A model generated the notes under the pieces. It was given only the letters and a program-made list of their open reading frames with translations, had not been told where the DNA came from and ran no database searches. This document shows positions 33,342-39,641 of a stretch of DNA of 39,641 nucleotides, piece by piece. The DNA is taken from the NCBI GenBank assembly GCA_003169655.1, contig PNAZ01000126.1:1-39641 (forward strand). Direction: 5' to 3'. Numbering within the stretch: the first letter of the stretch is position 1; each line of letters begins with the position of its first letter. Made by a program: the position numbers and the translations under genes. The stretch comes from Chloroflexota bacterium (GTDB taxonomy: Bacteria > Chloroflexota > Limnocylindria > Limnocylindrales > CSP1-4).

Positions 33342-33515
33342 ATGACGAGCTACATCTCTGCACTCATTGCTTCGTTCCGCTCCGACGACGAAGGCCAGGG
33401 TCTGGCTGAATACGCCCTGATCCTCGCCCTCATCGCGATCGTCGCGATCATCGCCCTGATCTTCCTGGGCGGACAGGTTTCGAAGATCCTTAGCAACGTC
33501 GGTAATTCGGTCTAG
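33342..33515 (+). CDS. flp: Flp-type pilin (pilin 3)
   Basis: MTSYISALIASFRSDDEGQGLAEYALILALIAIVAIIALIFLGGQVSKILSNVGNSV*; ATG 33342 follows the extended SD. Confidence 0.94.
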   Translation: MTSYISALIASFRSDDEGQGLAEYALILALIAIVAIIALIFLGGQVSKILSNVGNSV

Positions 33516-33566
33516 GACCGCAGGTCGGCCGGCCACTGGGCCGGTCGATTGTTGGGTCGAAACTGA

Positions 33567-33598
33567 CGGGCGGCGTCGTCCCTCTGGGGGACGGCCCG
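33567..33598 (+). terminator. Possible terminator/hairpin after pilin 3
   Basis: cgggc...cgtccc-tctgg-gggacg-gcccg with a 5-nt bulge, followed by ctcgttctgttt. Confidence 0.35.
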
Positions 33599-33733
33599 CT
33601 CGTTCTGTTTCGGTCCGGTCCGGGGTGGCGACGCACCAGCCGCGGGCGTCGTGGAGATCGATGCGGATCACCTTGCAACAAGTTTGCGGTCCGCTTGATT
33701 TCCGGCCATTTCTTCCTAATGGTCCTAGCCCTT

Positions 33734-33769
33734 TGGTATAGTCGCGCGGCCTTTGGGCGGTGCTACAGT
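33734..33769 (+). promoter_or_regulatory. Two candidate extended -10 elements upstream of cpaB
   Basis: TGG-TATAGT (33734-33742) and TGC-TACAGT (33761-33769). Confidence 0.4.
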
Positions 33770-33802
33770 GGTGCCACTTGTCACACGGCTGGGGAGAGTA
33801 GT

Positions 33803-34723
33803 TTGAAGCGAACAAGTCGGGTGTTCCTGCTGGGCGGGATCATCCTTGCCATCATCGTTTTCGTTCTGATCATCCTGTTGTTCTCGAATGGGACCGGCGG
33901 GACAGGGTCGACCAGTAACCCGCCTCCGGTAACGCAGCTGCAGACGGTCTACGCGACCGTTGACATCCCGCTGGGGACGCAGGTCACCTCGGATATGGTC
34001 GCGACCCATCAGGTCGACGTCACCACCCGTTCGGCCACGGCCTTCAGCAACATCACTGATGTTGTTGGCCAGATCATCCGGACCCAGGTGACCGCCAACA
34101 CAGACCTCAACGCAGGGATGTTCGCGTCGAGTGGCATCGTGGCCTCGGTCACGCCCAACCTCGATAAGGGCATGCGCGCAATGTCGGTCCAGGTCGACCA
34201 GGTGACCGGTGTCGGTACCCTGATCCAGACCGGCGACCACGTCGACGTGATCATCGGCTTCGGTGGCTCGACCGCGGGCAGCTCCTGCGGAACCGGCTTC
34301 CAGCTCGACAACGTCGACCCGAAGACTGGCGTCATCACCCCGGTCTCGGCCCTCGGCGGCTCGAGCATCAAGATGATCGTCCAGAGCAGCAAGGTCGTCG
34401 GGACGCTCCTGCCGCCGCCGACCGCTGCCGCCCAGGGTGCTGCCGCCAGCGGCGCTCCGTCGGGCACCAGCCTGAACGGGCAGCAGGAGATCGTTCTCCT
34501 GCAGGTGACGGCTCAGCAGGCCGAAGTCATTCGATACGGTCAGGTGGACGGCTGCCTGAGCCTCGTCCTCCGCTCGCCCAAGGACTACGTCGACGCATCG
34601 ACGCCTCCGAACCCGGTGGTGCCGCCGCTCGACCCGACCACGGGCGTGATCCTCAAGACCCTGGTCGATCAGTACGGCGTCCTGCCGCCACAGATCATCC
34701 AGGTGGTCCTGCCCAAGAAGTAG
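33803..34723 (+). CDS. cpaB: Flp pilus assembly protein CpaB/RcpC (SAF domain)
   Basis: N-terminal TM 'VFLLGGIILAIIVFVLIILLF', SAF-like 'TVYATVDIPLGTQVTSDMVATHQVDVTTRSATAFSNITDVVGQIIRTQVTANTDL'. TTG 33803 with ggggag upstream is preferred; track start is 33695. Confidence 0.85.
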   Translation: MKRTSRVFLLGGIILAIIVFVLIILLFSNGTGGTGSTSNPPPVTQLQTVYATVDIPLGTQVTSDMVATHQVDVTTRSATAFSNITDVVGQIIRTQVTANTDLNAGMFASSGIVASVTPNLDKGMRAMSVQVDQVTGVGTLIQTGDHVDVIIGFGGSTAGSSCGTGFQLDNVDPKTGVITPVSALGGSSIKMIVQSSKVVGTLLPPPTAAAQGAAASGAPSGTSLNGQQEIVLLQVTAQQAEVIRYGQVDGCLSLVLRSPKDYVDASTPPNPVVPPLDPTTGVILKTLVDQYGVLPPQIIQVVLPKK

Positions 34724-34735
34724 ACCTCCAACGGG

Positions 34736-34760
34736 CCTGAGGGTCGACCCGACCCTCAGG
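34736..34760 (+). terminator. Hairpin after cpaB (terminator or attenuator)
   Basis: cctgagggtcg (34736-34746) / cgaccctcagg (34750-34760) perfect 11-bp arms, then ttct. Confidence 0.5.
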
Positions 34761-34781
34761 TTCTACCCAGCCCCGCGGCCG

Positions 34782-34819
34782 GACGGGCGCGACAGATCCT
34801 CACGGATCCCGCGCCCGTC
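34782..34819 (+). other. Long hairpin in the cpaB-cpaE spacer
   Basis: gacgggcgcg (34782-34791) / cgcgcccgtc (34810-34819) enclosing gatcc-tcac-ggatc. Confidence 0.6.
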
Positions 34820-34869
34820 GATCGCTCCGGGACGTAACGATCCGCAGTAAGGCCGATGAAGCGACCCTA

Positions 34870-36111
34870 ATGGCAGACAAGATCCGCGTCCTCATCGTCG
34901 ACGACATCAGCGAGACCCGCGATCACCTGGCGAGGCTACTTGGCTTCGAGACTGACATGGAGATCGTGGGCCTGGCCGAGTCGGGACGGCGCGCCATCGA
35001 GCTCGCCATCGAGCTCAAGCCTGACATTGTCCTGATGGACATCAACATGCCGGACATGGACGGGATCGAAGCAACCGAGCAGCTCTCGGCCCAGGTGCCG
35101 GGCGCGTCGGTCGTCATGATGTCGGTCCAGGGCGAAGCCGACTACCTCCGCCGGTCGATGCTGGCCGGGGCGCGGGAGTTCCTGGTCAAGCCCTTCAGCT
35201 CCGACGAGCTGACCTCCTCAATTCGACAGATCTACGCGCGGGAGCGAGAGAAGCTCGAGCGCTTCCCGGTCGCCGTGGCAGCTCCGGCCATCATCCCGGA
35301 CGTCGATCCGGGCCAGGTCATCGCGGTCTTCGGACCAAAGGGCGGCATCGGCCGAACCACGATCGCGGTCAACCTCGCGGTTGCCGCGGCCTCCGAGCTC
35401 GGTCAGCGGACCGCCCTGGTTGACGGCTCGTTCCAGTTCGGGGACGTTGGCGTCCTGCTCAACCTCAATCCCAAGAACAAGTCGATCGCCGATCTCGCGC
35501 CCGACCTCGAGGCCGGCCTCGAGCTCGAGTCGATCGACCCATTCCTGACGGTCCATTCCTCGGGGGTCAAGGTCCTCCTCGCACCGCCCACGCCGGAGAT
35601 GGCCGAGCTGGTCACCCCGGTCGGCGTGCGCAAGGTCCTCGAGCTCCTCCGCCGGACCAACGACCTGATCGTCGTTGACTGCTCATCGTCGATGGCCGAC
35701 ACGACCCTGGCCATCCTCGACCAGGCCGATGTGATCCTGACGATGCTCACCCTCGAAATCACGAGCATCAAGAACATGCGCCTGTTCCTGGAAGTGACCG
35801 ATCAGCTGGGCTACGACTCCAGCTCGATCAGGCTCGTTCTCAACCGGGCCGACTCGACCCTCGGGATCCGCGTGGCGGACGTCGAGCAGTCGATCGGGCG
35901 CAAAGTCGACCATACAATTGTGAGTGACGGTCGCAGCGTGGTTTACGCTCTCAACCGTGGGATCCCATTCTTCATGAGCAACCGGGAGGCCCAGGTGTCG
36001 CAGGATATCCTCCGGCTCGCAACTTCATTGACCAGCGACGAGCGCAAACCAGCTACCGAGGGCGCCCGCAAGGCCACGCCCGCCAAGAAGAGCCTGTTCG
36101 CATGGCGCTAG
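34870..36111 (+). CDS. cpaE: CpaE/TadZ: receiver domain fused to ParA/MinD-like ATPase
   Basis: REC 'VLIVDDISETRDHLARLL...DIVLMDINMPDMDG...FLVKPFSSDEL'; ATPase 'VIAVFGPKGGIGRTTIAVNLAVAAA', 'DLIVVDCSSSMADTTLAILDQAD'. Confidence 0.93.
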   Translation: MADKIRVLIVDDISETRDHLARLLGFETDMEIVGLAESGRRAIELAIELKPDIVLMDINMPDMDGIEATEQLSAQVPGASVVMMSVQGEADYLRRSMLAGAREFLVKPFSSDELTSSIRQIYAREREKLERFPVAVAAPAIIPDVDPGQVIAVFGPKGGIGRTTIAVNLAVAAASELGQRTALVDGSFQFGDVGVLLNLNPKNKSIADLAPDLEAGLELESIDPFLTVHSSGVKVLLAPPTPEMAELVTPVGVRKVLELLRRTNDLIVVDCSSSMADTTLAILDQADVILTMLTLEITSIKNMRLFLEVTDQLGYDSSSIRLVLNRADSTLGIRVADVEQSIGRKVDHTIVSDGRSVVYALNRGIPFFMSNREAQVSQDILRLATSLTSDERKPATEGARKATPAKKSLFAWR

Positions 36112-36112
36112 G

Positions 36113-36159
36113 AATCATCAGCCCGGTTGGGCAAACAGCAATCATCGGCCCGATTGGGC
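36113..36159 (+). repeat. Imperfect 20-bp direct repeat in the cpaE-cpaF spacer
   Basis: aatcatcagcccggttgggc (36113-36132) and aatcatcggcccgattgggc (36140-36159), 18/20 identical, 27-bp period. Confidence 0.7.
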
Positions 36160-36176
36160 GGGAAGGGGTATAGGGG

Positions 36177-37595
36177 ATGTCCCTGCTGAAGCGGATTGAG
36201 AGTGCTCGACCCGGGACGAGTGGTCCCGGTGTGGCACCGGGCAATGCCCCGGCGCCGACTGGAGGCGCGCCCGGGGCTCCCGGGCAGCCACCGGCAACGC
36301 CGGCCCAGCGACTCATGTCGTCCACGGGTCCAGTTCGGGAATCCTTCCGGGACGTCAAGTTCCGGATCCAGAGCCGGGTGATCCAGGACCTGGACCCCAA
36401 GCTCGACCTGTCCAACCAGGTCGAGGTCCGGCGTCAGATCGAGGAGATCTTCGGCAAGGTCATCGACGAGGAAGGCCTCGCCCTGACCCGGGCCGAGCGC
36501 GTCCGGATGCTGGAGCAGATCACCGACGAGATCATCGGCCTCGGTCCGCTCGAGCCGCTCCTGCGCGACGAGAGCATCACCGAGATCATGGTCAACGGAC
36601 CGCGCCAGGTCTACATCGAGCGGTCGGGCAAGCTGGAGCTGACCAACGTGGTCTTCCAGAACGACGATCACGTGATGCGGATCATCGACCGGATCATTGC
36701 CCCGATCGGCCGCCGCGTCGACGAGTCGTCGCCGATGGTCGACGCTCGACTGACCGACGGCTCCCGGGTGAACGCGATCATCCCGCCGCTGTCGCTGGTC
36801 GGCCCGGTCATCACGATCCGGAAGTTCTCGGCGTCGCCGTTCACGGTCGACGATCTGGTCCGTTTCGGAACGGCCACCCCCGAGATGTTCGACTTCCTCA
36901 AGGCGTGCGTCGAAGCCCGCCTCAACATCTTCGTGTCGGGCGGCACCGGCTCGGGCAAGACCACCACCCTCAACGTGCTGTCGTCGTTCATCCCCAACGA
37001 TGAGCGGATCGTGACGATCGAGGACGCGGCCGAGCTGCAGCTCCGCCAGGAGCACGTCGTGACTCTCGAGTCGCGGCCTCCGAACATCGAGGGCAAGGGC
37101 GCCGTCCCGATCCGGGAGCTCGTCCGCAACGCCCTCCGGATGCGGCCCGACCGGATCATCGTCGGGGAGTGCCGTTCGGGCGAAGCGCTCGATATGCTCC
37201 AGGCCATGAACACCGGCCATGACGGTTCGATGTCGACGGGCCACGCCAACTCGCCCCGGGACATGCTGTCCCGACTCGAGACGATGGTCCTGATGGCCGG
37301 CGTGGACCTGCCCCTGCGGGCCATCCGCGAGCAGGTCGCCTCGGCCGTTGACCTGATTGTTCAGCAGAGCCGGCTCAAGGACGGCACCCGCAAGATCGTG
37401 AACATCACCGAGATCCAGGGGATGGAAGGTGACGTGATCGTGATGCAGGATGTCTTCGTGTTCGAGCAGACCGGTATCGTCGAAGGCAAGATCATTGGCC
37501 GGCTCAAGCCGACCGGGATCCGGCCGAAGTTCGTCGAGAAGTTCGAAGTGATGGGGATCGCCCTGCCTCCGGGCCTGTTCGGCTTCGCGTACTAA
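36177..37595 (+). CDS. cpaF: CpaF/TadA secretion ATPase
   Basis: Walker A 'GGTGSGKTTTLNVLSSFIPNDERIVTIEDAAELQL', 'RMRPDRIIVGECRSGEALDMLQAMNTGHDGSMSTGHANSPRDMLSRLETMV'. Confidence 0.96.
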   Translation: MSLLKRIESARPGTSGPGVAPGNAPAPTGGAPGAPGQPPATPAQRLMSSTGPVRESFRDVKFRIQSRVIQDLDPKLDLSNQVEVRRQIEEIFGKVIDEEGLALTRAERVRMLEQITDEIIGLGPLEPLLRDESITEIMVNGPRQVYIERSGKLELTNVVFQNDDHVMRIIDRIIAPIGRRVDESSPMVDARLTDGSRVNAIIPPLSLVGPVITIRKFSASPFTVDDLVRFGTATPEMFDFLKACVEARLNIFVSGGTGSGKTTTLNVLSSFIPNDERIVTIEDAAELQLRQEHVVTLESRPPNIEGKGAVPIRELVRNALRMRPDRIIVGECRSGEALDMLQAMNTGHDGSMSTGHANSPRDMLSRLETMVLMAGVDLPLRAIREQVASAVDLIVQQSRLKDGTRKIVNITEIQGMEGDVIVMQDVFVFEQTGIVEGKIIGRLKPTGIRPKFVEKFEVMGIALPPGLFGFAY

Positions 37596-37617
37596 CTGGC
37601 GGGACAGGAGAGATTCG

Positions 37618-38622
37618 ATGCAGACCAGCTTGATCGTCGCGATCGTTGCCGCGGGAGCAGTCATCCTGATTGCCCTCGGACTGGCGATGTCCGGCGGTGG
37701 CTCAGGCGTCAGCGCCCGGCTGGAACGCTATGCGTCCGGCAAGCCTGACGCCAAGTCCGGCGGCTCCGGCGGAATCGGGGAGATGCTCAACCAGAGCGTG
37801 GCCCTGGCCAACCTCAACCGGGTGGTCGAGCAGCGCGACTTCGGGGCCAACCTGGCCCGGGACATCGCCCGGGCGGACCTCCACCTCAAGATCAGCGAGT
37901 ACTTCATGATCTGGATCGGCACCACCCTCGGGGTGCCGGCCGTCATGTTCGCCGCCTCGATCGTCTTCCCGGCCCTGGCCAACCCGTTCCTGCTCCTGAT
38001 CGGGGGCCTGATCGGGTTCGCCATCCCCCGCTTCTGGCTCGGCCGGCGGCGGAGCGGCCGCCTGAACCAGTTCAACAAGCAGCTGCCCGACACGATCACC
38101 CTGATCGCCAACGGCCTGCGCGCCGGTTCGTCGTTCCTGCAGGCGATCGAGCTGGTCGTCCGCGAAGCGCAGCCGCCGATCTCGACCGAGTTCGCCCGGG
38201 TGATCCGGGAAGTGAACCTCGGACTCGCCTTCGACGAAGCCCTCGAGAACATGGTCCGGCGCGTCCGGTCCGATGACCTCGAGCTGATGGCCACGGCCAT
38301 CTCGATCCAGCACAACGTGGGCGGCAACCTGGCCGAGATCCTCGACTCGATTGCCTACACCATCCGTGAGCGGGTCAGGATCAAGGGCGAGATCCGCACC
38401 CTGACCGCCCAGCAGCGCCTGTCGGGCTACGTCGTCGGCTTCCTGCCGATCGGGCTGGCCGGCTTCCTGTTCATCGCCGCGCCCGGCTTCATGGCCCCGA
38501 TGTTCGACGACTCGGTCAACATCGCCGGCCTGCCGGCTGGTGTCATCATCCTGATCTTCGGGGGTTTCATGATGTTCATGGGCTTCATGTTCATCCGCAA
38601 AATCGTCGACATCGAAGTCTGA
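37618..38622 (+). CDS. tadB: TadB, type II/IV secretion F-domain membrane protein
   Basis: 'FNKQLPDTITLIANGLRAGSSFLQAIELVVREAQPPISTEFARVIREVNLGLAFDEALENMVRRVRSDDLELMATAISIQHNVGGNLAEILDSIAYTIRER'. Confidence 0.93.
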   Translation: MQTSLIVAIVAAGAVILIALGLAMSGGGSGVSARLERYASGKPDAKSGGSGGIGEMLNQSVALANLNRVVEQRDFGANLARDIARADLHLKISEYFMIWIGTTLGVPAVMFAASIVFPALANPFLLLIGGLIGFAIPRFWLGRRRSGRLNQFNKQLPDTITLIANGLRAGSSFLQAIELVVREAQPPISTEFARVIREVNLGLAFDEALENMVRRVRSDDLELMATAISIQHNVGGNLAEILDSIAYTIRERVRIKGEIRTLTAQQRLSGYVVGFLPIGLAGFLFIAAPGFMAPMFDDSVNIAGLPAGVIILIFGGFMMFMGFMFIRKIVDIEV

Positions 38623-38624
38623 CC

Positions 38625-39554
38625 ATGTTGCCTGTCATCCTGGTCGCCGCGGCAGCCGCGGGGGCCATCCTGCTCATCGTCACCGGACTGACGAGTGGTC
38701 GCACCGTCGACCCCGTCCAGGCCCGGCTCACCCAGCTTGGCACCATGCAGGCCAAGAACCTGGAGGAGCTCGAGCTCCAGGCGCCGTTCCTCGAGCGGAC
38801 GTTGCGGCCGCTGGCCGCCCGTCTGTCCGGCTCGGTCGCCCGGATCACCAGCACGTCGTTCGCCGATCGGACCGAGAAAAGCCTGGCCCTGGCCGGCAAT
38901 CCGGGCGACCTGCGAGTGGCCGACTGGCTGGGCATCAAGGCGGTCGTGGCGATCATCTTCGGGATCGTCTTCTTCCTGCTCTTTGCCGTCGTCAACATCC
39001 TCGGGATGCAGTTCCTGCTGGGCGTGGGGATGTCCCTGCTCGGCGTCGTGATCGGCTACATCGCGCCGGAGTTCTGGCTCGGTCGGCGGATCAAGGCCCG
39101 CCAGAAGGCCATCCTGCTGATGATCCCGGACACCCTCGACCTGCTGACCATCTCCGTGCGGGCCGGCCTCGGCTTCGACGCGGCGCTGGCCAAGGTGGTC
39201 GAGAAGCTCAAGGGCCCACTTTCCGACGAGTTCCGTCGGGCGCTGGCCGAGGTTCGCGTCGGCAAGAGCCGCCGGGAGGCGCTGCGCGACATCATCCCCC
39301 GCACGGAAGTCCCGCCGCTGACCAACTTCATCGGCGCGATCATCCAGGCCGAAACGCTCGGCGTGTCGATCTCCAAGGTGCTCCAGGTTCAGTCCGAGCA
39401 GCTCCGGATCGAGCGTCGCCAGCGGGCCGAGGAACAGGCGGCCAAGGCGCCGATCAAGATGCTCTTCCCGCTCGTCGGGTGCATCTTCCCGTCGCTGTTC
39501 ATCGTCATCCTCGGACCGGCCATCATCCTGATCGTCAAGAACCTGAAGGCCTGA
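38625..39554 (+). CDS. tadC: TadC, type II/IV secretion F-domain membrane protein
   Basis: 'ILLMIPDTLDLLTISVRAGLGFDAALAKVVEKLKGPLSDEFRRALAEVRVGKSRREALRDIIPRTEVPPLTNFIGAIIQAETLGVSISKVLQVQSEQLRIERRQRAEEQAAKAPIKMLFPL'. Confidence 0.93.
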   Translation: MLPVILVAAAAAGAILLIVTGLTSGRTVDPVQARLTQLGTMQAKNLEELELQAPFLERTLRPLAARLSGSVARITSTSFADRTEKSLALAGNPGDLRVADWLGIKAVVAIIFGIVFFLLFAVVNILGMQFLLGVGMSLLGVVIGYIAPEFWLGRRIKARQKAILLMIPDTLDLLTISVRAGLGFDAALAKVVEKLKGPLSDEFRRALAEVRVGKSRREALRDIIPRTEVPPLTNFIGAIIQAETLGVSISKVLQVQSEQLRIERRQRAEEQAAKAPIKMLFPLVGCIFPSLFIVILGPAIILIVKNLKA

Positions 39555-39621
39555 CCGGCGCGACGGCGCGGTTCCCGGGTCGGCTCAGCCGGCCGGGGCC
39601 GCACCTGCGCTTCGATCTACG

Positions 39622-39641
39622 ATGAAACGCGTCCGCAACGT
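39622..39641 (+). CDS. Possible start of the next gene, truncated by the window edge
   Basis: ATG at 39622 (MKRVRN...) open to the end; only 20 nt visible. Confidence 0.2.

Noticed and set aside
32680-33515. CRISPR-like or tandem-repeat array suggested by the repeated ~120-nt blocks
   Set aside because: Repeats are pilin coding sequences with spacers of different length and function; no short palindromic repeat unit.
36108-37664. 518-aa minus-strand ORF opposite cpaF
   Set aside because: cpaF is unmistakable on the plus strand; the antisense translation has no domain.
1-39641. tRNA, rRNA, transposase or integrase explaining the lower-GC cassette
   Set aside because: None recognised on either strand by eye; a tRNAscan/ISfinder run would be decisive.

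Overview
High-GC bacterial chromosome segment, probably Chloroflexota-like (inferred from gene content and style only; no marker gene seen). It has two parts. (A) About 2-29.3 kb is an envelope-glycan region. It holds about 13 multi-pass membrane glycosyltransferase-like genes (GT87/DUF2029, GT39/ArnT-like, PIG-V-like), two GT2 polyprenyl-phosphate-type transferases, a GT4, a nucleotide-sugar dehydrogenase, an SDR epimerase, a SAM methyltransferase, a CelD/BcsL-type GNAT, a PIG-L deacetylase, a Pcm methyltransferase, an MFS transporter, an MFS/spermidine-synthase-like fusion and a membrane-anchored PAS-rich protein. (B) About 29.3-39.6 kb is a NarL-type two-component module (kinase, LuxR regulator, degenerate second kinase) followed by a Tad/Flp pilus locus: a Flp-like mini-protein, three Flp pilins, CpaB, CpaE/TadZ, CpaF/TadA, TadB and TadC. 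Two small genes here (32358-32513 and 32962-33135) are missing from the supplied ORF track. Main observations: three pilin genes, two of which encode an identical mature peptide and the third a one-residue variant, each with its own promoter/SD/hairpin architecture; an unusually long Shine-Dalgarno match at pilin 3; a recurrent -10 hexamer placed 6-9 nt from the start codon (leaderless transcription) at eight non-pilin genes; a second sensor kinase that keeps the phospho-acceptor His but has lost the ATP-binding boxes; a lower-GC sugar-modification cassette; and structured RNA in the cpaB-cpaE spacer. No tRNA, rRNA, CRISPR or transposase was recognised. All calls are by eye; no database search was run.
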